Of a stretch of DNA of 64,000 nt, positions 34,101 to 42,000 are shown piece by piece. The notes beneath the pieces were generated by a model. It worked only from the letters and a program-made list of their open reading frames with translations. It was not told the origin of the DNA and searched no databases. This DNA comes from Halichondria panicea (taxonomy: Eukaryota; Porifera; Demospongiae; Suberitida; Halichondriidae): assembly GCF_963675165.1 (NCBI RefSeq), contig NC_087385.1, positions 1,984,501 to 2,048,500 on the forward strand, written 5' to 3'. The position numbers and the translations under genes were made by a program. Position 1 is the first letter of the stretch; each line of letters starts with the position of its first letter.

Positions 34101-35747
34101 GCTTGTGTCGAGTAGCTTCTTTGCAAAACTGACACAAGGGCAAAAGTACGGATTACCGTTACATTTCTCCGTATACTAGCCTAGTCGATAATTGATTGAT
34201 GATTATAATAGGTATAGGTTGATAATCGATGGCTTACGCTGCACATTCTAATTACAGCACAATACAACAATAATTGGTATTTAGTGAGTGTACTAGAGCG
34301 ATGTGTAAAAATTTCCTAAAAGTTGGTATAGTAGTTTAGCAAATTTGCTAAGAGAGTCTCTGTAAACTAGTACACAGGGCCGTAGCCACCAACTTTAGAG
34401 TGGTCAGGTTGTTATGAATTGGAACAAATAGGCGCGCTATGCGCGCCGAATTTTTTTAGGCCACACCCATTTCAGGTATCGTTGGTAACGCCCCTTCTCT
34501 ACTGACTACTACTGGCTATCTGCTGGACTAGATTCTGTTCAGCTTCAAAGCTTAGCCCTAACACAAATGTTACAGAACACAACATCTTGATTCTTATCAT
34601 GATGGAGAAACAGCGAAGTTGTAATGGCAAGACCACAGAACTGGTTTGGACTTTCCAAATGATCACTTGGGGAACAAAAAATGGTTAGCTGGATGGTGAG
34701 CTTGGTCTGGAAGGCTTGGAAGGGATTCTCTCTCGCCATAGCAATGATAGCATGTAGACTAATAGTCTTGATCACTTATAGTTCTAGCATGCTTGCATGT
34801 TTTGCACTGCAGAAGAAGTTCACTGCATTTTTTGTCAATTATGTGTTTACTGTAGTGACGACCATTGCCTATTCACCTCGAAAAAGTGGTCAGGTTGAAA
34901 CCTGACTAACCGGACTGGTGGCTACGGCCCTGGTACATGCATGCTCTTGACTAGCCTCGTCCCCAGGCCCATATTATGCAGTTGTCTCTAAAATAACGCT
35001 AGGTCACCAACTAGGCCTAGTAAAGATGTGTATAAGCGTCGTTGCTTATAATACTAAAGGTGCATGGGTAGCTACTCTGTACTTGATTGGGCATGAAACG
35101 AGATATGTACACACTATAAGCATAATTATCATTGCATAGGTAATTCTTTGCTCTATCATCTAGTATATAATAGATCGCTTGCCTTTTCCCCAGAGCCGGT
35201 CACATAATATATATATCGCATAGTGTGCTTATATAAATTTTGCGACTGGCCTGAATCCATTAATAATTATTGTATATAAATGCATGTATATGTCTCTCCA
35301 GATAAGCAAGAGTTAGTCTCCAAAGCCAGGACCTATACGCCTAAAGATGTGGGAGACTTCCTTATAAGCATTAAGCTAGAGGAGTACGTACAAGCGTTTA
35401 TTGAAGCTGATGTTGGAGGAGACGTCTTGTTGGATGCCGATTGCGAATTCCTGAATGCACTTGAAGTCAACTCTCTCCTTGATTGTGTTCGTATCATGAC
35501 TCTGTTTACACGGCGACTACAAAACACTGAGCCACGCCTCCCTGTCTCCGAAGTACTGAGGTTCTTAAGAGAAAATAAATTTGAGAAATATGTCGAACTT
35601 TTTAAGCAGAATGAGATCGATGGTGACATGCTAGTGGATACTGATCCAGGGCTTATAAAGAACATGTTGAAGGATATTGGAATAGTGGTGGTGGACAGAG
35701 TGAGTATTCTTAACAAGTTTAAAACTTTTGCTAGTAGTGAACAGTGA
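5215..35747 (+). CDS. RNF213-like C-terminal region fused to tandem SAM domains (5' end missing)
   Basis: Exons read by eye: 5215-5458, 5574-5741, 9829-10119, 10275-10445, 10559-10608, 10807-10997, 19207-19455, optional 19710-19736, 19835-20036, 20171-20446, 20571-20630, 23549-23726, 23907-24332, 24914-25017, 29311-29735, 31909-31977, 35302-35747 (stop TGA). About 1180 residues lie in the window; earlier exons must lie further left. Segments such as RHTLANMVAMVIGSP, NHLWFHMFAPEQL, DLVEFYRWLHTELSHL, DNVPLLHFLT and CLIDIPLPSVF resemble the region after the RING of RNF213-type giant E3 ligases; this comes from memory, so the family call is moderate. No AAA, RING or RZ-finger segment lies in the window. 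An acidic linker (29400-29735) follows, then two SAM domains in the last exon. Phases agree at all junctions except 5458/5574. If the family call holds, a cytosolic ubiquitin ligase scaffold is expected; the SAMs would add oligomerisation. Confidence 0.6.
5752..5840. repeat. GT/GTGC microsatellite beside a splice donor
   Basis: About 25 bases of alternating TG, then GCGTGCGTGTGTGCG-type units. It begins some ten bases after the GTGAGT donor at 5742. Confidence 0.9.
6606..6819. mobile_element. MITE, TACCGTATAGCG family, copy 2 (divergent)
   Basis: Left end TACCGTATAGCGAGTATA; right end the complement, TATACAAGCTATATGCGGTA, with mismatches. Internal TTCGTGG and TTCGCA motifs resemble the other copies. 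It is non-coding and more diverged than the copies at 37787 and 52657. Confidence 0.6.
6895..7140. repeat. Degenerate minisatellite, about 18-20 bp unit
   Basis: About eleven irregular repeats of GGTCTAGCTATCAGCACT with variants (ACTAGTCTAGC, GGTTTAGC, GGTATAACT). No frame runs through it. Confidence 0.85.
7970..8352. mobile_element. Short hAT-like element or remnant
   Basis: The left edge has GTGGCGGATCTAGGA, the right edge CTAGATCCGCCCCTG, i.e. an imperfect inverted pair on the CAGGGGCGGATCTAG theme common in hAT elements. The inner end GTAGCAGAGGGTGCTCAAGC recurs on the other strand at 28124-28150. Contains two tandem copies of a CATTTCACCTAAAAAAAAGG segment (8030, 8092). No clear 8-bp duplication. 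Confidence 0.4.
8398..8720 (+). repeat. Interspersed repeat family R2
   Basis: Begins near ATGAGGCGTAGCCGCACGAG and continues through CTGCTCAACGGTTGC, GCGACGAAA, CTTCTAGCCA, TTTCTCGAGTTATGGCTAG and GCACTAAAGCGCTAG. Other copies: about 12361-12672 (-), 16122-16372 (+), 20846-21162 (-, partial), 38943-39070 (+), 40912-40985 (fragment). Non-coding. Confidence 0.75.
11926..12350. mobile_element. MITE with GTATAAGCTCTTTTTAA ends
   Basis: Inverted ends GTATAAGCTCTTTTTAA (left) and TTAAAAAGAGCTTATAC (right) are a perfect 17-bp pair. A minus-strand frame of 122 codons (11911-12279) includes a PVGRPRKTA AT-hook-like motif and may be a relic of a transposase N terminus. A GGAGCTCCATTTGGAG segment near the right end also occurs, slightly changed, in the element at 15765-16108, so the two are related. 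Confidence 0.65.
12361..12672 (-). repeat. Interspersed repeat family R2, minus-strand copy
   Basis: Reverse complement of the 8398-8720 unit, with TTTCGTCGCATTGCAACCGT, CTAGCGCTTTAGTGCA and the terminal CGGCTACGCCTCA all recognisable. Confidence 0.7.
13104..13131. repeat. (CAGA)n microsatellite
   Basis: Seven CAGA units with a final CGGA variant. Confidence 0.95.
13416..13970 (-). pseudogene. 5'-truncated LINE retrotransposon, reverse transcriptase C terminus
   Basis: On the minus strand the translation has the classic tail of a non-LTR reverse transcriptase: KYRFKVQVFHKEKI, LPSLSTRRLYLKLSYLYQVI, then CRTNAYANSFFPKAISVWNE and LPLEL, ending near 13556. About 120 bp further along the minus strand, a run of 20-plus A (plus-strand T tract from about 13416) marks the poly-A tail. 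Truncation on the 5' side and a poly-A tail are the normal signature of target-primed LINE insertion. Clade not determined. Confidence 0.8.
14216..14817. mobile_element. 602-bp TIR element with ~75-bp ends and near-perfect 9-bp duplication
   Basis: Left end TAGTCTCGCGCAGCCGTCGA, right end the complement (CGAGACTA last); the inverted pair extends about 75 bp through GGGGGAAGGACGTCTGGT and CCGCCGCTTTTCCATGA with few mismatches. Flanks are GGCGTGACA (14207-14215) and GGCGCGACA (14818-14826), eight of nine matching. Long ends with a 9-bp duplication fit Mutator-like elements. Non-coding. Confidence 0.8.
15207..15738. mobile_element. 532-bp CAGAGGAGG-family element, perfect 9-bp duplication
   Basis: Ends CAGAGGAGGTACGACACG and its complement CGTGTCGTACCTCCTCTG (18 bp, perfect). 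Flanking direct repeats GTGAGTGAT at 15198-15206 and 15739-15747 are identical. Same end family as 28857-28996 and 38093-38554. Non-coding, probably MULE-type. Confidence 0.85.
15765..16108. mobile_element. MITE with TACTTCTTCTAAATAAGGCG ends
   Basis: Left TACCATACTTCTTCTAAATA and right complement (TATTTAGAAGAAGTACGGTA) pair over about 28 bp, continuing into AGGCGCC. Internal sub-repeats GGGCGCCTTAT lie near both ends. A GTGGAGCTCTATATGGAG segment links it to the element at 11926-12350. Confidence 0.7.
16122..16372 (+). repeat. Interspersed repeat family R2 with GT microsatellite
   Basis: Starts GCCTCGAGGCGTAGCCGCAC, includes a (GT)n tract (16163-16190), then the shared GCTCAACGGTTGCAATGCGA and TTCTTTCTCGAGTTCATATG segments. 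Confidence 0.75.
16550..16674. repeat. Repeat family R5
   Basis: TATTCCTGTGGATGTAATGC followed by GCATGCGCGCTCATTCC and GGTAAGCCACAAAA. It matches 41019-41140 closely and 22265-22400 less closely. Confidence 0.55.
16675..18838 (-). repeat. R1 repeat cluster, minus orientation, interrupted
   Basis: Two successive R1 copies read on the minus strand, starting at 16675 and 17253 (each opening ACTAGAGCACT.AAGTGCAAA), plus a partial third (18641-18838) ending at CCCGTGGCCGCCCACG. The second is interrupted by an 856-bp element at 17476-18331. Each copy carries GCATCCAGGTGAG or a variant, a strong-looking splice donor in this orientation. Confidence 0.75.
17476..18331. mobile_element. 856-bp TIR element inserted in an R1 copy
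   Basis: Ends TAGATACACGAAAGAAAGGG and its complement; the inverted pair continues through ATAGGCAACGCCC (over 30 bp, near perfect). Interrupted R1 sequence shows GGTCACAGCA at 17466-17475 and again at 18333-18342, a ~10-bp duplication. It holds short frames with no recognisable domain. Confidence 0.8.
19710..19736 (+). other. Possible 27-nt cassette microexon
   Basis: TATTTACAG precedes and GTGAGG follows a 27-nt segment that enters and leaves in phase 1, exactly matching the flanking exons (19207-19455 and 19835-20036). Its inclusion would add VTHKGHHTQ between LLHFLT and DAGEQGNDW without changing frame. The flanking exons also join perfectly without it, so it would be optional. It could be chance. 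Confidence 0.4.
21539..21980 (-). mobile_element. Non-autonomous, internally deleted Crypton derivative (~440 bp)
   Basis: On the minus strand its left ~215 bp match 2352-2570 (TTGTTGCCCAGTGAGTGGGC to ACTCATTTGGTCCCTTTATA) and its right ~180 bp match 4236-4391 (GACCAATCAGA to AATAACTAATAC). All recombinase coding sequence is absent. It carries a near-terminal hairpin (21572-21629) that the longer copy lacks. It sits against a LINE remnant at about 21985. Confidence 0.8.
21572..21629. repeat. Perfect 27-bp hairpin, 4-base loop
   Basis: Arms 21572-21598 and 21603-21629 are exact reverse complements around CCTC. The arm contains TTGCACTGGATGACATAATG. It lies inside the right-end region of the Crypton derivative. 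Confidence 0.95.
21985..22270 (-). pseudogene. LINE reverse transcriptase C-terminal remnant
   Basis: Minus-strand translation reads AAHWICSKWDKHNYSWTKSY, then LQWSTLSQRHAIILTCCQTY, and later QSRINCYRHSYTSLMPL, the usual RT-tail order (AARWIC..., LGW.SL..RR, then INxYR.SF). No poly-A tail is visible because the Crypton derivative abuts it. Different in sequence from the LINE remnant at 13416-13970. Confidence 0.7.
22810..23096 (-). repeat. R1 repeat, minus orientation, partial
   Basis: Contains GGAATCACTTCAGTTGCAAA, GAATAAAGGTCGCGTG and the terminal GCCGCGGCACGGCCTCGGGT. Confidence 0.65.
25777..27954 (+). repeat. Tandem cluster of R1 repeats, plus orientation
   Basis: Successive copies start with ACCCGAGGCGC...GGGCGGCCACGG at 25777 (with a partial duplicate of the start at about 25830) and at 26945, then a partial copy from 27523; copies end GGGTTTGCACTTTAGTGCTC at about 26942, 27520 and 27954. 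Unit about 0.6-0.9 kb. The first is interrupted by the element at 26056-26570. Confidence 0.8.
26056..26570. mobile_element. 515-bp TIR element nested in R1, 8-bp duplication
   Basis: Ends CATAGATTGAAGAGTTAGAG and the complement extend about 33 bp into GGATAGGAAACGG. GCTTGAAC flanks both sides (26048-26055 and 26571-26578). The GGGATAGG.AAC core recalls the ends of the 17476-18331 element, which also sits in R1. Confidence 0.8.
28857..28996. mobile_element. 140-bp CAGAGGAGG-family element, nearly all inverted repeat
   Basis: Starts CAGAGGAGGTCCGACATGC and ends with the complement; arms of about 45 bp continue into CACTACAAGTTCAGTG. Flanks TTCTGCCTC and GTCTGCCTC (28848-28856, 28997-29005) match at eight of nine positions. 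Confidence 0.75.
29911..30236 (+). repeat. R1 repeat, partial
   Basis: Opens ACCCGAGGCCATGTTGCGGC and runs to GCTGAAGTGATCCGGTATAC; the 3' half of the unit is missing. Confidence 0.7.
30640..31115. repeat. Long inverted repeat, ~135-bp arms
   Basis: The left arm (30640-30775) reads GGTGAGCCTTTTGTTTCAAA to TTATCGACTTCTTCTGGTAA. The right arm (about 30985-31115) is its imperfect complement. Spacer of about 205 bp contains a single CAGAGGAGGTACGACA end. Probably a fold-back element. Confidence 0.65.
31418..31726. mobile_element. 309-bp TIR element, CAGGAGTGTATGAAGAGGAG ends
   Basis: The 23-bp ends are perfect inverted repeats. Flanks lie in CATA repeats, so the target duplication cannot be sized. 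Contains the (ATT)n tract. Confidence 0.7.
32224..32815 (+). repeat. Interspersed repeat family R3 with GT microsatellite
   Basis: Starts ATAGGTATGCCTCGGTGCGC, includes a GT tract (32268-32330) and ends ACCTCCACCGAGGCATCAGC. Minus-strand partner at 1727-2245; fragments near 19010-19100 and 24455-24690. Confidence 0.65.
33346..34150 (-). pseudogene. Zinc-finger/psq-HTH/coiled-coil protein, likely pogo-type transposase remnant
   Basis: Minus-strand exons: about 34150-34071, 33928-33678 and 33624-33346 (stop TGA). The first reads CQFCKEATRHKHTHIKSH, a Cys/His cluster, but CNGNPYFCP just upstream is in another frame, suggesting a one-base deletion near 34127. The second reads CPTACKSCPIRKRRGLKC, then KRKQWTDEQMLAAIKSVQ and NKAADLYSVPRSLL, a pipsqueak-type helix-turn-helix. 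The third is a charged coiled coil (KAAERNQAKAKKAEERQKKA) as found at the C terminus of pogo-type transposases. Phases match (1, then 0). The DDE catalytic domain expected between HTH and coiled coil is absent. It lies antisense in the final intron of the SAM gene. It could instead be a domesticated DNA-binding gene. Confidence 0.55.
34375..34932. mobile_element. 558-bp TIR element, CAGGGCCGTAGCCACCA ends, 5-bp duplication
   Basis: Ends CAGGGCCGTAGCCACCA and TGGTGGCTACGGCCCTG are perfect 17-bp inverted repeats. GTACA occurs immediately outside both (34370-34374 and 34933-34937). Sub-terminal GGTCAGGTT is also mirrored. Short frames inside are not recognisable. Confidence 0.8.
35302..35747 (+). 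other. Terminal exon encoding two SAM domains
   Basis: Translation begins DKQELVSKARTYTPKDVGDFL. SAM 1 spans roughly residues 12-76 of the exon product (DVGDFLISIKLEEYVQAF, then GGDVLLDADCEFLNALEV). SAM 2 spans roughly 82-143 (VSEVLRFLRENKFEKYVELF, DGDMLVDTDPGLIKNMLK). Both show the usual pattern of an early helix, KLEEY/KFEKY, a GDxLL/DGDML turn and a final helix. The exon enters in phase 1, completing a codon from the exon at 31909-31977 (SMAQSIIKK), which ties the SAMs to the upstream gene. The acceptor is TCTCTCCAG. Confidence 0.8.
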
Positions 35748-36067
35748 ACTACATGACTTGTATAAGTAAATTGTTGTAGCTATTCTGATTGTTTTATAAT
35801 TATTGTGCTTTAAAGTTATCACATGCTACTTAATTTAGTAACCTTATTCTTGTAATTGTTGGTCACATGACACTTATAGTTGTTGAAACAGATTGTATAA
35901 AGAGCTTTTTGCCCTAGTTACACACTTGTTAATTATTATTGTTCAATTTATTGCTAAATAAGTAGTTACCAACAAAATTGTACATGTACATTTAATGAGG
36001 AAAACAAGGACAATCATGAGTTCATTAATTTTATGATGTGTTAATTGAAGCGATTCTATTTGTACTT
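35748..36067. other. Convergent intergenic region
   Basis: 320 bp separate the stop of the SAM gene (35747) and the stop of the minus-strand MGM101-like gene (36068). No canonical AATAAA was seen for the plus strand in the first 200 bp; AT-rich throughout. Confidence 0.6.
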
Positions 36068-39000
36068 TTATTTCGTACGTTGCACCTCCTTCCAGGGGTA
36101 AGGAAAAGCTTCTCCATTGTCCTTCCTTCTCCAGAGTTTCTTCTTCTCCTTGCTCCGCACATTCTCACACCACACATCAGATGCATGCCCACCTCTCCAT
36201 TCCCGTACAAACTGGGCATAGGGACAAAACAAACATTGTGTATTCTTAAAATAGTTGATATACATGCGCATATATGTAAGCAGGCATCAGATACAGCTAG
36301 TCATGCAGGCATAGCAATAACTTTTTACAGTTGTTTAGTGAGCAAAAACCTTAGGAATGTCACAAAAATGATGAGTGAGACACGTGTCCAACCCACAATA
36401 TTCACATATCCGTGTAAGTACCGTATTTACTTGAATAAACACCGAATAAACACCCATCTCGTTTAAACGCCCAGGGTAAAAGCTCTGTCTTTGGCAATAA
36501 ACACCCATCTTAAATAATTGCCCATGTATGGGGCGTGGCACTGTGGGTTGAGCTGAAATAGCACATGGAACCCAGTTGCAAGCATGGCAGCATAGAATAA
36601 TAATACTTTTTATGGATGCATAGAGAGAGATACCGACACAGAGAGAGAGAGATACCGACAAGATTTAAATTTAAGCTGAGACAGCAGCCCAAGAAGAGCA
36701 CATTAACTGCTGCTGTGCAAGAGTTTTGAGTAGACATAACAATAAACGCCCTCCTCGTTTAAACACCCCCTCTAAGACTTCGATCTGAAATAAACGCCCG
36801 GGCGTTTAATCGAGTAAATACGGTACATGCACTAGAGTAGCTAAGTAAAAGTATCCTTTCCCATGTGTAAACACGACAACGTCACTGTACCTGAGGGTCC
36901 CATAGTTCGCTGGCCACACCCAGATCCTTGCAGCACCTCATGAGAGCATTTGACTTGGCTGACTCACACGCCTTCCCATAACTGAGGTTGTTCTTACTGT
37001 AGAAGGTGTGCTCACCCACAGCTTGTGCAGTGAACCGTCCTAGACAGTAGAGGGCGTACTCTCTGGTTATCAGCTGACCACCATCATTCTCTCCCTGCAG
37101 GGGGAAAGGTCGTATGTGACAATACATTTGTACAATAAACCAGGGATTACAGTAACAGTAAAAAGCAAGGCTTAATCAACAACCACGTACGTTAGTCACG
37201 ATTTAAACTGCGGCGAAACATGCTATGCAAACAGTGTTGGCCTCGAATTCACCTCAACCTTGCTTCAACCTGCTGGGTCAACACTTTTATCTCACTCTAG
37301 CATTCTTGAACATTATTTTATCTTTCTACAATTAGTATTACATCTCTTGCTACCGGAATCGTAGTAGCTAAAACCTATCATTGTTATACCTGCTACATTA
37401 CAGGAGTTAATTCACATTCTTCCGTTGATATATGACCAACCTCCTTTGATCACAACAGGATTCTCAGGGTGTCATACGGGGGGAGGGGGATATCCCTCTC
37501 TGGCTCCAATTCCCCCCCCCCTAAAATTTGCATTCAGGTACTAGTTGTATGACTGAGTGTTCATAGCCACATAATTATAGTCTTGCCGGCTCTCATTGTA
37601 GCATGGGAGGGAGAGAACCGTCTGGTTATACTCTGGGCATATTTTTCTCGGACCCTATATACGTATACTTTTCTCGGACGGAATGTTGGTAGAACATATT
37701 CATTGGAGCCTTACCCACAATTAAGAATCTAAGATAGATTTCAAGAATACAACAGTTACATGTAGGCCTGTGCCAAATATTCTGAATACCGTATAGCGCG
37801 AAATTTTCGAGGGGCTTAATTTTCGCGAATTTCGTGGGTAGCAATCTTACACAAAAATTAAGTCCACGAAAATTGTTCTTTAATTAGAATTACCTGCTAT
37901 AACGTGCAAAGATTTAAAGGCGTGGCTTCCTACGCAGTCATTCCGCGAACATTGTGCAACGAAAATGCTTTTAGAGGCCAATCCACGAAATATAAGTGCC
38001 TCGAAAATTTCACGCTATACGGTAACAGTCTTTTTACAATTTGAAGAATATAGGCACTGTGAAAATAGTTTAACAATTTCATGGAGTTGCACCGGAGGAG
38101 GGCGGACACGATTAACCTTAACTAATAATTAGCTAATTAACGATTCGTCTTTTTTTTCTTTATAACCGCTACATATTGGACACAAGATTAAGAGCTAGAG
38201 CAGTGTATATCGTAGAAGTTCTCCCACTGGAGATACTCCTACGGCCAAGTTGTCAGGACCTGAAGGTAATAGGACCCCTATAAGAAGCACCTTAAGTACT
38301 CCTATCTCCAAGATCCCTGTGAGAAGCATCCCAGGCACTCTGATCTTGTCTCTGTGAAAAACACTCCTGATCTATGAGGAGCACCCCAGGCACTCCTGTC
38401 TCCAAGATCCAATTGCCTGTTACTCATACTACAGTACTGTTCAATATGAAGAGGTTATACAGAAAGAAAAGACGAATCGTTCAAAGAATTTCATTAAAAG
38501 ATCGTAATAATTAGCTAATTATTAGCTAAGGTTAATCGTGTCCTCCCTCCTCTGGAGTTGCACATGCGCAGTAGCTCAGAACACGCCCACATTATACATG
38601 GCTAATTGTTAGTCCAATCAATGTTGAAACCACATTTTGTGTGCTAAGTTTATTTCGCTGCAGAAATTAAAAAGTAATGACTTAATCCCATTTGTTGGTG
38701 CTATAATTTATAGTTTGCTGTGTATGTTGAATGATTTGAGTGTGCCATCAATTTGAATAACAGGCTGATGAAGTTGAATAATAGGCGTATCCAGTGTGAA
38801 TAAGGCACAGGTATAACAACCGTCCGCATTAAAAACCGTATACCTTGCCGCTTTTTACAACTTTTGGCGTCAGATTAATTTTCACTGCACATCAAAACAT
38901 TCACTCAAAATGTTAGATAGTGTAAAGCCATAAATTATTATGTCTTGAGGCGTAGCCGCACGAGGGATACAGTAAAGCTGACTGTGTGTGTCTGTTCCAA

Positions 39001-42000
39001 CTGTAACTGCTCAACGGTTGCAATGCGACGAAAACTATAGGCTGTTGCAGTCTCTTTAGAATCTTTCATAGCATCATTTGTTCGCACAAACTTTGTTGGA
39101 TTCTTCTTGCTAGCCTCCTTCACAGCCTCTCCTTTTTCTGTTCTTTGTCACACGGTCAATAAGATAAAATACGGTAAGAATTGGAGGAACAAAGAAAGAA
39201 AGAACGAACCGTCTAAGAAAAAGGAGAGCCTGTCTCGCTAAGTCGCGTGACGGTGGCACAGTGGTGGCACAGTGAAAATGAGCGTGGGCTTTCAGTAGAT
39301 GGGCGGAGCCTGACAGATAACAAAGCCACAGGATGCCTACGCATTGTAGACTTCATATGCAAGTCTGGAGATAATTATTATCATAGACGATGGCTTTAAT
39401 ACCTAGCATAGTGAAGTCTGAAGACTAAAGGTCTATCTTTGAGCCTATCCTCAAGCCTCAAATTGAGGCTTGAGTTAGTTGAGCAGTCTAGTCTAGAAAC
39501 AGTGTAAAATGACATGACAATGTTGCAAGGTTGTGATCTCATGAGTACTGACAGAGTGACTAAACTATACTAATTTGTGTGCATGAGACAGTTTTCACAG
39601 GGGCACGAGCACCAATGTCGAATTTTTCCTTAGTTTAATACATGTAATAGATTGAAGATCGATAGGGTCCTGTCAATTCCATAGTCGTGTAATCCTATTG
39701 TAGTAGTATTAGAGGTTCTGCTCCTTTTGGAAACTTTCTGGCAGTAGAACCAGCTCTATAGTGGATACGGAAATAATACCTGCAGATAAGCACTCAGGTC
39801 TACATTGTCTGCTGTAATTTGAAACACTCGACTGGGTCGAACGTGACGTCTTGAGAGTGGGAGCACATTGAGTTTGATAAGGCGAGTCTTGTAGTCTGTA
39901 GTTCTGCTGTAGTTCTACTGTAATTATCCGAGGATAAAATTGGTTGCCCTTGCCCTTCTAGTTTGGATAGTGTGATTGTTCCAGGGCAATCTTCTTCTTC
40001 TTATTATTATGACTTGGACTAAAACATTCCTTCTGATGACACGAAGGGATCTGTCAATTTTGGCATGTCAGAAGTATTGCTGTGAGTTGTCCAGGATCTG
40101 GGATAGGTTCCTTCTTTGCCCAGGTCCTTTTGACAAGTGCTATTATCAGATACAGTAGTACTCTAGCCTTTCATGCTTCATCTTGTAGAGCTAACTTCTA
40201 CATACTGTGTTCTGTAGCTTCACACACTCTTTGCCTCTAGTTCCTGGTAAATACGCTCTAAGTACTGTGTCACAGTGTGTGGGAGGACAGATATTGCGGT
40301 TTACTCTTGCCCACGCTCAATAAAATTTGGCCATGTCAGTAGCAGATCACAAGACTTAGCGGGGCAGGCCTTCCTTTTTCTTAGTGGCTTCCTTTTTTCT
40401 TTCTTTGCTCCCTCCAATTATTCCCGTACGGTGTTAATAAATTATTGTGACAAACAACAGAAACAAAATTATAACTGAAAAAGGAAGGCCTGCGAAGGAG
40501 GCTATCTTCTTGCAACCATACAGACTAGACTATTACTATTGTTGAGATTGACTGCCAATAAACATTTTTATTTCATATAGACCTAGTAAATTCACAATAA
40601 GGGAATAGTACCAGCAAACTATACAAAAACAGCAACTCAAAAACCAACAACAAAAAGGTAATGGATGGACAACTATTTATAGAGTCAGGTCCCAGGGGGG
40701 TGATCGAGAATGATTCTAGAATGATCCAGAAACAAGGGTGCATGATCAATGTGAGAATAAACAACCACAAAGAAAAACTGTGAATTACACAACAGCGTAA
40801 ATGTATGGTATGACACATGATAAATAGTACATCAGGATAAAACAGGATAGAACAGGATAAACCATGAACAATCACGCCAGTACACATGCCAACAAACTTT
40901 CTATTATAACTTATGAGTTAGCCTTGCACTAAAGCGCTAGTTTTAGCTACAAGAGTCAGGAGAGCTGCTAAAGAAGTTAGCTATTTTAGTAGCCATTATT
41001 GAACTTGCGAGACACACCCCTTATTCCTGTATGTAATGCGCATGCGCGCTCAATACCACGTGTAAGAGAATCCATTTTGAAACCCAGATCCTGGCAGAAT
41101 CCTTTGTTGAGGTCCTGGTATATATATAAGCCACAAACCAACCTTTTCTTTTTAGACTGCTTGTTATAGATACTACTTTCTGTGATTATCTCACAGACTA
41201 CTGACTATGCCTTTGACAAAGGTTTGCTCCCACTGTTTGGCTACAGGCCATTTAAGACAATCAGTATGCACTATTAACTGTGGACACCCCTTTCTTAACC
41301 CTTTAACCGTCGGATTCTTAATTAACAGTGAAGTGAAATGTCTGTAAATTCTCTATCGGGTTTCCAGAGCAATAAAATGCCACGGTTATTACGCTTACCT
41401 GTTTTTATCATTTTAAATGCTCGGCCAGCGGTGAGATAAAATCCAAAAATTTTTTTTTATGGATTAGCCTATCATATGGTATAAAGGCTTGACTAAGCTT
41501 GATTTTCACATCATATGAATGTAACAGTGCTAAGATATATCAATTTGAAGTACAATACGTACATATATTTCCCACCTACTACACTTTTGCCATGTAGTCT
41601 AGTGGGGTTTAACTGTCATAAATTGGCACCTCAGGGCTACAAGGGAAAATATGGCTCATAAATTGGCACCTCAAGCATATGCAGTAAAAATTAATTAATG
41701 GTGTTTTCGGCTAAGGTATGGAACTTTGGCACAACATTCCTGAATAGTTTAGCTAACATATGCATGGTTACGTATAGCTTACATAAGTACACGTACTGAT
41801 TAATACTCAATTATAGGATATTTTAGGTCCCTTTTCGCTTAGCGATGGAACTCAAGCAAATTTGTCGGCTAAGGTGTAATTGTTTTTGCACATTAATTGT
41901 TAATAAATTTTCTATCTTTTGATACAAAAAATTTGTCCAGAAATACTTTAGTTCCGGAGATATTTCATGTTACACATATATTTTACGATCACCCCCATTT

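Larger units (their letters stand above)
31978..35301. other. Last intron of the SAM-containing gene, repeat content
   Basis: Contains R3 (32224-32815), an antisense psq-HTH transposase remnant (33346-34150) and a 558-bp TIR element (34375-34932). 34938-35301 shows nothing beyond AT-rich sequence and the final acceptor. Confidence 0.6.

Noticed and set aside
40573-40887. 104-codon hydrophobic minus-strand frame in the MGM101 intron
   Set aside because: No domain or repeat match, composition follows local AT content, no splice context; treated as chance.
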